Source: an uncultured Bacilli bacterium (GTDB lineage Bacteria; Bacillota_I; Bacilli_A; RF39; UBA660). Taken from it: a DNA stretch of 64,000 bases. The notes under the pieces were generated by a model. The model was given only the letters and a program-made list of their open reading frames with translations, had not been told where the DNA came from and did not search any database. Both the position numbers and the translations under genes were made by a program. Shown here in pieces: positions 17,636 through 25,462 of the stretch. The number at the start of each line of letters is the position of its first letter. The stretch's first letter is position 1. The stretch spans positions 34,654 to 98,653 of the forward strand of contig CANRPB010000001.1 of the NCBI GenBank assembly GCA_947632415.1, in the 5' to 3' direction.

Positions 17636-18106
17636 TTAGCGACGGTTAATACCCGGTACTAATTCATCGTATCTCCATTGCCATGAATCTGGGAAGAGTT
17701 CACGTAAATCATTCTGTGATTCATCGATACTCTTACCGATTTCAATTAAGTCTTTATCGTACTGCTTCTTCATCTCACGAGCTTCTTTATCCCATGCAGA
17801 CACAGGTTTCTTTCCACTCTTGATGTCTTCAGCAAGTGCTGATAATTCCTTCAGGTAAGTTTTGATACGTTGGTTTGTACGATTGGATCTACGAACTTGC
17901 AATACCGCAGAGGATACTGTAAATTCACATTTCTGTACAACAGCAACTAACTCGTTCGTTAACTTCTCTTTGCGACGTTCAGCAATCTTTTCAGCTGCTT
18001 TGGTTGCAATATCTTCAGTTACTTTACTAGAGTTAGCGATAACATCTTGGATGTTTTCACCATCAATATCCTGCGTAAGGATATTCATCTTTTTGTCTTC
18101 TGCCAT
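17636..18106 (-). CDS. Hypothetical coiled-coil protein, 156 aa
   Basis: Highly charged, helical, with Lys/Glu-rich heptad-like stretches (about residues 30-60 and 95-130) and a WQWRYDELVPGINRR C-terminus. Probably a cytoplasmic structural or DNA-associated protein; family not recognised. Stop TAA. Confidence 0.6.
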   Translation of the reverse strand: MAEDKKMNILTQDIDGENIQDVIANSSKVTEDIATKAAEKIAERRKEKLTNELVAVVQKCEFTVSSAVLQVRRSNRTNQRIKTYLKELSALAEDIKSGKKPVSAWDKEAREMKKQYDKDLIEIGKSIDESQNDLRELFPDSWQWRYDELVPGINRR

Positions 18107-18182
18107 TTTGATTAAGCTTTAATTGATTTAACAATAATTTATTTAACACTCTGTTAGTACCAAATTAAAAGACCTACCCTAT

Positions 18183-18278
18183 TTATTTGTATTGCTTATT
18201 CATAGGAAACCCATTTCCTTCTTTCATAAACTGTTTATAAACAGGTTGACCGTTGTATAGTCCATTGTACTCTTGCAT
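18183..18278 (-). CDS. Possible small protein, 31 aa
   Basis: A short frame encoding a Tyr/Asn/Gly/Gln-rich peptide (MQEYNGLYNGQPVYKQFMKE...). Composition looks protein-like, and the frame stays open upstream without an ATG. It is too short to be sure; no family recognised. Confidence 0.3.
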   Translation of the reverse strand: MQEYNGLYNGQPVYKQFMKEGNGFPMNKQYK

Positions 18279-18372
18279 ATAGCTTCCATTAGGGTTCTGG
18301 TTATTTGTAGGTCTTTATGTTGATTGGATTCACCACATTATTAAGTTTTAGTTAATAATATTATATAGTTTG

Positions 18373-18399
18373 GGTAGATACTCTGGCGGAATATCTACC
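18373..18399. other. Intergenic hairpin
   Basis: Perfect 8-bp inverted repeat GGTAGATA/TATCTACC with an 11-nt loop in the gap downstream of the 34-aa gene. No T tract follows on either side, so it is not a typical terminator; it may be an mRNA 3' end or processing element. Confidence 0.45.
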
Positions 18400-18439
18400 T
18401 CTAACTATCATAGCAACAATAATGAGTATCACCTCAATA

Positions 18440-18544
18440 TTATTTAGTACTTGCCTTGCAACGGTTATAAGGCACCATTTTAGCATGTTTTGGCTGCTTC
18501 TTAGGATTCTTAGTAGCTTGCCAAGGTTTAACTTTTTGTGACAT
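18440..18544 (-). CDS. Small basic protein, 34 aa
   Basis: Its ATG overlaps the stop of the upstream gene as TAATG, a strong sign of translational coupling. The product is very basic (Lys-Pro-Lys-Lys-Gln-Pro-Lys-like), so it may bind nucleic acid. Stop TAA. Confidence 0.45.
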   Translation of the reverse strand: MSQKVKPWQATKNPKKQPKHAKMVPYNRCKASTK

Positions 18545-19011
18545 TAGAATAGTTTGATTATTGGATTAATATCGCGAATTAATTCAGGCATATGTTCGAG
18601 ACCGTAATTCTTCAATACTTCACGATGACGCGTATATGTCATATTACCATTTATTTTAGCTACTTTAGATAACAGCTCACTGTACTGATTTTTAGTAGAA
18701 ATCAGGTAAGCAATCAAATCACTGTTATGAACAGCTAATGGTTTCAATGATGTTGCACCGATATGAGTAATTATATCTTTACAAAGAGATTCAATCTGTT
18801 TCAAAATACTATCTTCTTTGTTTTCTTTGATATTTATTACTGTTGGTACTATTGACATACGTATTAATGCGGTAGTTACTTCTTCATCATTTAATATGGT
18901 AATATCTCCTTCTTCTGCAGAAGTATATTCACCGATCACGTCGCTCAACTTTGATGCTAATTTAGGTTCGTCTTTAATAGCACCTTCGAATTTAATGACA
19001 ATTGCTTTCAT
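18544..19011 (-). CDS. Hypothetical protein, 155 aa
   Basis: No recognised domain. The N-terminus (MKAIVIKFEGAIKDEP) begins like a small alpha/beta protein. Coupled to the downstream 34-aa gene by a TAATG overlap. Function unknown. Confidence 0.55.
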   Translation of the reverse strand: MKAIVIKFEGAIKDEPKLASKLSDVIGEYTSAEEGDITILNDEEVTTALIRMSIVPTVINIKENKEDSILKQIESLCKDIITHIGATSLKPLAVHNSDLIAYLISTKNQYSELLSKVAKINGNMTYTRHREVLKNYGLEHMPELIRDINPIIKLF

Positions 19012-19028
19012 AACTTGATATTATTAAG

Positions 19029-19295
19029 TTATTTACTAGATACAGTAACAGATATTACTATATCATATTCATCTAATTTGTCAAATATAATATCAGTATC
19101 TAAGTCACTGCTGATTTCTATAGGTGGATCAACAGCAATTTTGATGTCTGGATGTTTACAGAGTTTTTTAGCATTAGCTAAACTAAGACCGAGGTATTTG
19201 GTAACGGCAAGTAAATTAGCTAAATAATGATTATTCTTAAACTCTATTTCAGTGAGTTTACGCTTATTTTTAGCACTATACACTGTCATTTCCAA
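19029..19295 (-). CDS. Hypothetical protein, 88 aa
   Basis: Central LANLLAVTKYLGLSLANAKKLC resembles the helical segment of ClpS- or ribosomal-L7/L12-type proteins, in which a Lys-rich helix follows a short loop; this is only a loose resemblance. Overlaps the upstream gene by 10 nt. Confidence 0.5.
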   Translation of the reverse strand: MEMTVYSAKNKRKLTEIEFKNNHYLANLLAVTKYLGLSLANAKKLCKHPDIKIAVDPPIEISSDLDTDIIFDKLDEYDIVISVTVSSK

Positions 19296-19510
19296 TCCTC
19301 CACTGCTTTAGAAAATGCAATTATATTTTCATCAGCATCGCCTGCAACAAATACCTCATTATCATAATCAATGGTTAGTATAAATGCTCTTTTATCATAT
19401 AGCATTTTAATGCTAAATCCTGTAATAAGACTTAATTGCACAGCACATGGTTCTTCAACACCGTTTTTATAAACCATGTTAAAAAATAAGAAATTTCCAA
19501 TTCTTTTCAT
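19286..19510 (-). CDS. Hypothetical protein, 74 aa
   Basis: Beta-rich small protein (IGNFLFFNMVYKNG, FILTIDYDNEVF) with no named domain; first gene after the 19.5-19.9 kb non-coding gap. Overlaps the next gene. Confidence 0.5.
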   Translation of the reverse strand: MKRIGNFLFFNMVYKNGVEEPCAVQLSLITGFSIKMLYDKRAFILTIDYDNEVFVAGDADENIIAFSKAVEDWK

Positions 19511-19863
19511 AATTTGATATTATTTGATTAACGGCGTGTGCAAGAGCATTTTGCACAATTTTACATTTGTTTCAGAATAAGTACTAGTAATGCTCACTAG
19601 CGTTAGTGTAACAATAAACACCATAAAACACATTTACTTTAGTTCTTGATACTCACTAATTACGAATAGCAGGTATAGTAATCAGCTATACCTTATCACG
19701 GCATGATTTTAACGCCTGCACTAATACTTATCTAAAAGGCTAGCACTTTTGATAAGATATGAGCCCCACATGTTTGTTACTGATTCTCACAGTGAAAGCG
19801 TGTATACTATTCTCACGAACCATATACACCATACGTAATTATGAACAAAAGCATTATTAAAGC
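19511..19863. other. Gene-free 350-bp region with strong hairpins
   Basis: No ORF. Hairpins: 19672-19692 (GGTATAG/CTATACC), 19727-19756 (CTTATC-T-AAAAG paired with CTTTT-GATAAG around GCTAGCA), and a GTGTATA/TATACAC pair near 19800-19830. Density of perfect stems suggests a structured leader or small RNA; no Rfam family recognised by eye. Confidence 0.4.
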
Positions 19864-20337
19864 TTATTTGTTTAACAACGAGTCGTTATTTGCATCACGC
19901 TTGATGTTGTCTTCAACATACTGTTGGGCTTTAGCCCCTGACACAACTTTATTATAGTCTCTTGGATTTGCTTCATAAATATGAACTACATCTGCATTAG
20001 ACAATGATGTACCATGCTGAGTTAGTATATCAACTAATACTACTTCAGGTATGGATAAGAATACACTGTCTATGCGTCTTTCTTCACGCATTACTTCACG
20101 CATCTCAAGAAAGTCTTTAATTGTTAAATGCGCATCTTCAATGATAACAGGCTCATTTTCTTCAATTTGTACTTCAGTTTGGTTCTCACCAGTAAAGAAA
20201 TCTGCAATTCTGTTTCTATCTAAATAGATTATACAACCTATTAAGATTACAACAATTGCCACTAGAATTGCCGTTAAACATGAATTGCTTTTACGACAAT
20301 TGCATTTAAATTCTGTTTCTTTTAATTCTTCATTCAT
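19864..20337 (-). CDS. Single-pass membrane protein, 157 aa
   Basis: Cys-rich cytoplasmic start (FKCNCRKSNSC), one transmembrane helix at about residues 21-40 (LTAILVAIVVILIGCIIYL), then a charged extracytoplasmic domain. Part of a run of membrane or secreted proteins (19.9-21.6 kb). Function unknown. Confidence 0.6.
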   Translation of the reverse strand: MNEELKETEFKCNCRKSNSCLTAILVAIVVILIGCIIYLDRNRIADFFTGENQTEVQIEENEPVIIEDAHLTIKDFLEMREVMREERRIDSVFLSIPEVVLVDILTQHGTSLSNADVVHIYEANPRDYNKVVSGAKAQQYVEDNIKRDANNDSLLNK

Positions 20338-20365
20338 TTTGATAATGTTTTTAAGTTAATAATTA

Positions 20366-20731
20366 TTATTCACCCCAAAACCAATCTTGGATTAGTTCTG
20401 CAAAGTTATTTAAGATATATTGCCCATCTTCAAATTCCTTTATTTTCAAGGAATTACCGACACTAACATCGGAACAGTCTACCCCATAATACGAATAAAT
20501 GCCGAACGAGCCCGCAGTTTTATCATATCTCTTTTTATATAAGTAAGAATAGATATAGTAATAATCAAATTTAGGTTCCCATGGTTTATTGCAATTACTA
20601 ATGAAATTCAATGCAGCGATAATTGTACTAAGCTGTTCATATAGGTTCATGTGCTTATCTGCATAAGTTCTAGGCTTTCTACCTATTACTTTACAGGCGT
20701 CTTTGTAAGATTTGATGTCTTCTCGTTTCAT
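20366..20731 (-). CDS. Hypothetical protein, 121 aa
   Basis: Tyr-rich soluble protein. The pattern (ALNFISNCNKPWEPKFDYYYIYSY ... ADKHMNLYEQLSTIIAALNFI) is one seen repeatedly in Bacteroidota phage hypothetical proteins, but no function is known to me. Stop TAA. Confidence 0.55.
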   Translation of the reverse strand: MKREDIKSYKDACKVIGRKPRTYADKHMNLYEQLSTIIAALNFISNCNKPWEPKFDYYYIYSYLYKKRYDKTAGSFGIYSYYGVDCSDVSVGNSLKIKEFEDGQYILNNFAELIQDWFWGE

Positions 20732-20750
20732 ATTAGTTAAGAGTTAATAA

Positions 20751-21032
20751 TTATTTAATCGTGTCACCTACAAAATAGTTGCAGATGTATACATGGTCAC
20801 GCACTTTAACTCTACGTGATTCTTTTGTTATTGGATTTAATAGGAGCATGACATAGTCATCACCTGCGAGAAATTTATTACTTACGATGTAGTTACGGTA
20901 AGTAATACTAAGATCAACATAGCCTAATGGCTCACTACCCCGAATTGTTCTAGGTGAAGTAATTATTGCTGCGCATATCAAACTGATTATCAGTATAATA
21001 GCTAAGATGTTAAGTATTTTCTTTATGAGCAT
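20751..21032 (-). CDS. Membrane-anchored hypothetical protein, 93 aa
   Basis: N-terminal hydrophobic helix (about residues 5-27, ILNILAIILIISLICAAII) followed by a beta-rich tail (YRNYIVSNKFLAGDDYVMLL). Its ATG lies inside the end of the 35-aa gene upstream, so the two are coupled. Confidence 0.55.
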   Translation of the reverse strand: MLIKKILNILAIILIISLICAAIITSPRTIRGSEPLGYVDLSITYRNYIVSNKFLAGDDYVMLLLNPITKESRRVKVRDHVYICNYFVGDTIK

Positions 21033-21130
21033 AGGTAATATAGGATATAGATTAATATACCTGCTGCTATTGCAATAATCACATCATAACCTTTTGGGTT
21101 GTTACTATTATTTGCTAAGAATGTGATCAT
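21023..21130 (-). CDS. Small membrane protein, 35 aa
   Basis: Short frame encoding a polar N-terminus and one membrane helix (VIIAIAAGILIYILYYLC). It overlaps the next gene's start codon, as neighbouring genes do. Too short for family assignment. Confidence 0.45.
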   Translation of the reverse strand: MITFLANNSNNPKGYDVIIAIAAGILIYILYYLCS

Positions 21131-21177
21131 GTTTACAATGCCATATTCTATTATGTTTTAAGTAATGATACACTAGC

Positions 21178-21462
21178 TTATTCAGCTAGTATATCATTTA
21201 TTAGACTATTTTTAATTTCTTTTTGCTTCTGTTGATGATAGTTTTTGGCTTTAATACTTTGAATTCTCGTCTTCAACTTAGCCAGATCATCAACAGTTAG
21301 TCCTTCAGCATACTGTCTGAAATCGGCGAGGTATTTATCCTTTCGGTAGCCGGTTTCTAACTGTGCTTTTTGCCACAGTTCAAGTGCATCATCGATATTT
21401 GGTCTCTGGTTGCATGATGCAAGCATTAGGCTGATTAAGCCTAAGAATAAAATCTTTTTCAT
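21178..21462 (-). CDS. Lipoprotein, 94 aa
   Basis: Lipoprotein signal peptide MKKILFLGLISLMLASC with lipobox LASC (Cys17), then a helical mature part (LELWQKAQLETGYRK). Predicted to be lipid-anchored in the host envelope; could act in superinfection exclusion or lysis, but nothing proves this. Its ATG overlaps the upstream TGA (ATGA). Confidence 0.65.
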   Translation of the reverse strand: MKKILFLGLISLMLASCNQRPNIDDALELWQKAQLETGYRKDKYLADFRQYAEGLTVDDLAKLKTRIQSIKAKNYHQQKQKEIKNSLINDILAE

Positions 21463-21614
21463 TTTAGGTATAATTTATAGTAAATTGTTGATAATGTTAC
21501 TAATAGAATTACGATTATAAATCGCATAGGCAATGTTAAAATAGGGTAAATAGCTAATACTACAAGTAAGTAGATTATTATCGCAGCTATTATTGCTTTA
21601 CTTGCTTTCTTCAT
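21459..21614 (-). CDS. Small two-helix membrane protein, 51 aa
   Basis: Two hydrophobic segments (about residues 7-27 and 31-45) separated by a short turn with Pro and Arg. Holin-like size and topology, though no family is recognised. Stop TGA overlaps the lipoprotein ATG. Confidence 0.5.
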   Translation of the reverse strand: MKKASKAIIAAIIIYLLVVLAIYPILTLPMRFIIVILLVTLSTIYYKLYLK

Positions 21615-21714
21615 ACTTCTTAAGTTTATTGATTAAACGTTAATTGGTTCGGCCCTCTGGCTAGGTCTTTTATCTTGCTAGGTGCGACGGCCATTTATTG
21701 AGAACAGGTGAGGC

Positions 21715-22152
21715 TTATTCAGCCTCGCCCATTCTTTGCAGAAAATCTGCTCTGTCGATAAAATCGGCAAAGCAGCTGGTCTGCCGTGCAAACGCCAGTT
21801 GTCCAGCGTCTATTTTTACGGCGTTGTCGTAAAAATATGTTGCACTACGCGTAGCGTCTGCATACACATCTGACTCGGAACGAGACAGACCTTGTATCGT
21901 ACGGTACGTACGAAGTGTACCGTTTCTGTCCAACTGGACAGGAACAATTTGTGCTGACCATTTGGTCAATTGCAACTGATCGCCTTCAGCAATCTCTCCG
22001 TCTCTGTAAAAGAGACGTGAAATCTCTGTGACGCCAGTCTCGAGATTCTTGAATCTGGCCATGAAGCCAGTTTTACGTTCAGTCTCAGTAAGTTCTACGC
22101 ACTCAGCTGATATTGTCTCTCTCTTGAGAGACCAGAAAATGTCTTTAGCCAT
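21715..22152 (-). CDS. GC-richer hypothetical protein encoded in a string of hairpins, 145 aa
   Basis: First ATG is at 22152; the frame is open to 22260 without another ATG. Product has no known domain (MAKDIFWSLKRETISAEC... GEAE). Base composition is clearly more GC-rich than the neighbours. The coding region is a chain of about a dozen short perfect inverted repeats, for example 21811-21837 (10-bp stem), CTGTCC/GGACAG, CGTCTCT/AGAGACG, GTCTCTC/GAGAGAC, TCGTACG/CGTACGA, TGACC/GGTCA and CTGGC/GCCAG. The gene is first in the minus block at the strand switch. It could be a dual RNA/protein locus or a gene acquired from elsewhere. Confidence 0.55.
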   Translation of the reverse strand: MAKDIFWSLKRETISAECVELTETERKTGFMARFKNLETGVTEISRLFYRDGEIAEGDQLQLTKWSAQIVPVQLDRNGTLRTYRTIQGLSRSESDVYADATRSATYFYDNAVKIDAGQLAFARQTSCFADFIDRADFLQRMGEAE

Positions 22153-22328
22153 GATAAAGCAGTTTTGATAACACAACACGAGGCGGGGGTCCTTCCCTCG
22201 CGAAGTGGGTCGGGGGCGTTTGATGTGATAATTCCACGCATTCACTTTTATACCAATCAAAAAATTTTTCAGAAATTTTTAAAATCCAGTCTAGTATATG
22301 ATAACCTGTTAGATGCCCATAGAGGCTA

Positions 22329-22413
22329 TTTTAAAGCGATTTAAGACACTTTTAGGTACTGAGTAGTATAAGTGTAAGGTTGAATATAGATAATGGCTTA
22401 GAAAGCCTTAAAA
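22329..22413. repeat. Phased TTTTAAG inverted repeat, copy 2
   Basis: Left arm TTTTAAAG (22329) and TTTAAG (22340), 11-nt step; right arm CTTAGAA (22397) and CTTAAAA (22407), 10-nt step. Same design and spacing as copies 1, 3 and 4, placed exactly at the switch between divergent gene blocks. Confidence 0.65.
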
Positions 22414-22475
22414 TGAGTCAGCTTGGGGGAGAGAATGCTTTTATACACTAAAACCTTCGGTTTTAAATAAGAGGG

Positions 22476-22573
22476 GGTTCTCTTCTTTCTTTTTATTTAT
22501 TTTTCTTTCTTTAGGAAGTAGATTCTAAAGGAGAAACCCTTTCTTTCTTGTTCTTTCTTTTTCTTTCTTCTCT
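22476..22573. other. Polypyrimidine tract
   Basis: Two C/T-rich stretches built from TTTCTTTC-like units on the plus strand, separated by a short purine-rich stretch (AAGGAGAAA). Could form triplex or resist nucleosome-like proteins; may also be a replication or transcription signal. Nothing in the sequence decides between these. Confidence 0.5.
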
Positions 22574-22663
22574 TGTAGTATTGACAGTTAAAATTTTATA
22601 ATAGCAACTACAACTAAATGCGCTATTACGCGTTATATACCACACAATACCCAATTAAGTGAA

Positions 22664-22849
22664 ATGAGACGAATAGTAAAACCAGTAGTTTACACCGGTA
22701 AACTAATTGAATACGAAGGTAAACAATACAGGTTATACCCTGAGAGAAGTATCTGTGGTTGCAATGGTTGTGACTTACTTGGTAAACAAAGTTGTGTAGC
22801 TGAATTGACTAAATACTGCACACAAGGTTATATCTTAAAGAAAGTATGA
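22664..22849 (+). CDS. Small Cys-rich protein, 61 aa
   Basis: Pattern GKQY...P.RS..CGCNGC....K.SC...T.YC: five or six cysteines in a compact arrangement suggest a small zinc-binding domain. It is a tandem paralogue of the next gene and its stop overlaps that gene's start (ATGA). First plus-strand gene after the switch. Contains no TAG. Confidence 0.6.
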   Translation: MRRIVKPVVYTGKLIEYEGKQYRLYPERSICGCNGCDLLGKQSCVAELTKYCTQGYILKKV

Positions 22850-23058
22850 TGTTACATGACCCTGAACTAGCAGAGATTATCAAAAACCATTAGCCAGTCG
22901 AAATTGCAGGTAAACAGTACTACATTGAACCAAATCGTAGTGGTTCCTGTGATGGTTGCGCTTTTGAAGGCAAAAGTAAATGCCCATAGCGAGCAGTCAC
23001 GTATTGTTGCTCAAATGGTGGAAATATATTAATTGCAGTTGATAATGGATAGAAATAA
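22846..23058 (+). CDS. Small Cys-rich paralogue, 70 aa, three in-frame TAGs
   Basis: Reads through TAG at three positions (after His15, in CP-Q-RAV, and just before the C-terminal Lys) to a TAA. Shares GKQYY...P.RSG.C.GC...GKSKC......YC..G..IL with the upstream gene, so this is a tandem duplication in which only the second copy uses TAG. The conservation across the TAG codons is direct local evidence for TAG as a sense codon. Confidence 0.65.
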
Positions 23059-23353
23059 ATTGAATGAAGAGTGGTTGTCTCTTAAAAAACAACAGAATGA
23101 AATACAGGCTAAGTTACAACGTATTGACTACGCGTTACGTAGTGATGATGAATTAGCTGATGTCTTCATGAATGATAAGTTGAAATTAGATGTTGTACCT
23201 AATGATGTTCCTGCACTAGCTGGTGTATCAATGGTTGCCGTAATAGATGCCGATGCATACTTGATTGAAATCATAGATGGTTGGGTAGCTAAGCTGCAAA
23301 TTAAAGAGAAGACAACAGTAGAGAAGTACTTAGAAATGTGTAAAGTTAAATAA
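23045..23353 (+). CDS. Hypothetical protein, 102 aa
   Basis: N-terminal coiled coil (KLNEEWLSLKKQQNEIQAKL), then an acidic domain. The start ATG at 23045 overlaps the previous gene. No TAG codons. Function unknown. Confidence 0.6.
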   Translation: MDRNKLNEEWLSLKKQQNEIQAKLQRIDYALRSDDELADVFMNDKLKLDVVPNDVPALAGVSMVAVIDADAYLIEIIDGWVAKLQIKEKTTVEKYLEMCKVK

Positions 23354-23354
23354 G

Positions 23355-23705
23355 ATGGAAGATAAGATATTAGAAACTGTACTCAACGACCTGCAATACG
23401 TATGCGTAAAGGACGTACTGGTTAAACCATTGGAACCGATAATGGTTACCAAAGAAATCACTGAACAAGTACCTAATGGGGAAGTGGATGAACAAGGTTT
23501 TAACCTATATGACACTAAAACAGAAATTAAAGAAGTAGAATCTAATTGGGCTACTGGCGTAGTATTGACTGTACCTGCAAACGTGGAAGCAGCCTTCAAA
23601 CCAGGTGATACAGTTGTGTACAACAAGAAGTTTGCAATGGATTTTGACCTATTTAGAGACAGTAAACTGATTAAACCGTACGACGTAATAGCAATTAAGA
23701 AATAA
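23355..23705 (+). CDS. GroES-like co-chaperonin domain protein, 116 aa
   Basis: VLVKPLEPIMVTKE near the start, GVVLTVP in the middle, FKPGDTVVYNKK and KLIKPYDVIAIKK at the end follow the order of the GroES/Cpn10 beta-barrel (VxVKPxE...GDxVxF...DVLAIV). The size fits. Phage GroES homologues work with host GroEL to fold capsid proteins. The mobile-loop region is replaced by a polar insert, so partner specificity is unclear. No TAG, stop TAA. Confidence 0.55.
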   Translation: MEDKILETVLNDLQYVCVKDVLVKPLEPIMVTKEITEQVPNGEVDEQGFNLYDTKTEIKEVESNWATGVVLTVPANVEAAFKPGDTVVYNKKFAMDFDLFRDSKLIKPYDVIAIKK

Positions 23706-23706
23706 G

Positions 23707-24114
23707 ATGGAATACAGAGTAATTAAAGAGTTCGGTTCAGCAAAGAAGGGTGACGTATTGGAAAGTGATAACTCCGGTTTTGTGTCGTTCGATGTAACTG
23801 AAAAAAGCGGTAGAAGTGAGTACACTAGGGCAATGACACTTGATGTGGATACTGCTGAATGCATGGTTGAAGATGGTTATCTTGAAAGAGTTACAGACGA
23901 ATGTTGCTGTGAGGATTGCACTTGCAAGAAGATTGAAGACACAGTAGAACTGATCGATACCTTGATTGAACAGTACGACAAAGATCACAAAGATACACTG
24001 GAAAAGGCTGAAAAAGGTGAGATACCGCCTTGTGTTAAAGTTGAAGCTGAGACCGTGTACTATAACTTAAATAAAGTACTCAACAAGATTAAAAACGAGT
24101 TACTAGATGAATAA
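23707..24114 (+). CDS. Hypothetical protein with Cys cluster, 135 aa
   Basis: Acidic; the N-terminal half resembles small beta-barrel phage proteins, followed by CCCEDCTCKK (about residues 73-82), a likely metal-binding cluster, and a helical C-terminus. One nucleotide separates it from the previous gene. Function unknown. Confidence 0.55.
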   Translation: MEYRVIKEFGSAKKGDVLESDNSGFVSFDVTEKSGRSEYTRAMTLDVDTAECMVEDGYLERVTDECCCEDCTCKKIEDTVELIDTLIEQYDKDHKDTLEKAEKGEIPPCVKVEAETVYYNLNKVLNKIKNELLDE

Positions 24115-24499
24115 ATTAGTGAAGACCTTAAGTAAAACCGATTTACTCAAGGAATTCCTAAAAAGCTTAAATGGGGTACTAAGTATAACTAACAAAGAAT
24201 TAAGGATACTACAAGTATTGATTGATATACAGCTTGGTAATACTGAGTTAGATTAGACGACTGATATTACTGGTGGAGTACTGAATAAATATGCTAGAAA
24301 GTATATCATGAATAAGCTAAATGTTTCGCCAGAAAATTTAAGTAGATATTTCACTAAATTCAAGAAGTTAGGTATATTAGTACCCAGTAGGCAATATGTC
24401 GGGGAATACGTAGTCAATAAAGCATTGATACCTGAGATAATCGGTGATAGGGTGCAAATAGTAATAATACTGAAGATAGATGAAAGAAATGAAAAGTAA
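24107..24499 (+). CDS. Winged-helix-like DNA-binding protein, 130 aa (one TAG)
   Basis: Read through a TAG at about residue 49 into one continuous frame. The N-terminal helices (ITNKELRILQVLIDIQ) and the later VSPENLSRYFTKFKKLGILVPSRQ look like a helix-turn-helix followed by a wing, typical of transcriptional regulators. Start overlaps the upstream stop. A role in early-to-late control is plausible but not shown. Confidence 0.55.
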
Positions 24500-24881
24500 A
24501 GTGGTTGCGTTAAAGCCTGGCACAATATTGTGTTGGAAGGACTATAACATGTTTAAGACCGCTTGGAGTAAATTAACCGGTAAGCATTTAGATTATAACC
24601 GTTTTGTGATATTGATTGAGCCAACTGATTTTATCACAAGTAGTGAATACAATAGTAATGCTTATGAACCGGTACGAGTATACAACCAGAAGGAAATAGC
24701 TAAATTAGTGAAGCTAGTGAAAGCAAATAAGGACAACACTACTTTTGCAGACATTAAAGTGATTGTTAATGCTATCAGACCAAAAACATTTGATGCCGTA
24801 CTTACTTTAGATGACTGCAAATACTATAAAAAATTGGATTTAAATGCGAACGCCATCGAGTATTTATACAAAGCTGAGTAA
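24480..24881 (+). CDS. Hypothetical protein, 133 aa
   Basis: Overlaps the winged-helix gene by 20 nt. Mixed alpha/beta with no known domain. Followed by a ~137-bp gap in which I see no gene. Confidence 0.5.
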   Translation: MKEMKSKVVALKPGTILCWKDYNMFKTAWSKLTGKHLDYNRFVILIEPTDFITSSEYNSNAYEPVRVYNQKEIAKLVKLVKANKDNTTFADIKVIVNAIRPKTFDAVLTLDDCKYYKKLDLNANAIEYLYKAE

Positions 24882-25018
24882 CCAGTATAATATACCGTAC
24901 CAAGTTATAGAAGTAATATGTAACAGTCCATTTAGGTTTGCTAGCGAAGCGATAAGTTAGTATGTCCAGAAGCCGATAAGATTTTAGTACTTGGGTAAAT
25001 TTAAGTTAAAGAAGAGAT

Positions 25019-25462
25019 ATGAGTAGAAAGACAATACCGAGCAATGTGAAGGAGTTCAGTCCAGTGATATACCCGAGACTACTGTGGGTAGCTAAATCAT
25101 TGGATAACCTAGGTGATTACTTTGTATTCTTATCGAATAGCAACAGCGACAAAGAAGTAAGCTTTGAAGACATGGTTGATGATATAGATAATGGTGGTGG
25201 TATAATGGTGACTTGCAAGGTCATGCGGAAGTCTGATAATAAACTAGGTGTAATGGTCATATTCGTCGATTTAGATGACTTTAATCCGTCAGTGATACCA
25301 CATGAAGCAGTACATGTTGCAGATTATTACTATGAACAACTCGGTATGTATACTCAAAATTTCTGTGATGGCAATGAATCTTATGCCTATTTAGTTGGCT
25401 GGGCTGGTGGTTGCATTAGTAAAACGGTTAGTGAATTAAAAGCTGAAGAATATGACGATTGA
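25019..25462 (+). CDS. Putative zinc metallopeptidase-like protein, 147 aa
   Basis: Contains HEAVHVADYYYEQLG (HExxH) followed by DGNESYAYLVGW, where the downstream Glu could be the third zinc ligand. Compact acidic protein. Many phage head or envelope proteases and IrrE-like proteins use this motif; the target here is unknown. Overlaps the next gene by 11 nt. Confidence 0.6.
   Translation: MSRKTIPSNVKEFSPVIYPRLLWVAKSLDNLGDYFVFLSNSNSDKEVSFEDMVDDIDNGGGIMVTCKVMRKSDNKLGVMVIFVDLDDFNPSVIPHEAVHVADYYYEQLGMYTQNFCDGNESYAYLVGWAGGCISKTVSELKAEEYDD

Larger units (their letters stand above)
22153..22663. promoter_or_regulatory. Strand-switch control region between minus and plus blocks
   Basis: About 500 bp between divergent genes. 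It holds a G/C-rich leader hairpin of the minus gene (around 22170-22200), the phased TTTTAAG inverted repeat copy 2 (22329-22413), a hairpin TAAAACC-TTC-GGTTTTA (22449-22465) and a pyrimidine-rich tract. A TTGACA lies at about 22580, but only 10 nt before TATAAT, so it is not a standard sigma70 promoter. Divergent promoters are expected here; exact starts cannot be read from sequence. Confidence 0.6.

Noticed and set aside
22575..22605. Standard sigma70 promoter TTGACA...TATAAT
   Set aside because: The spacing is about 10 nt instead of about 17, and Bacteroidota promoters use a different consensus.
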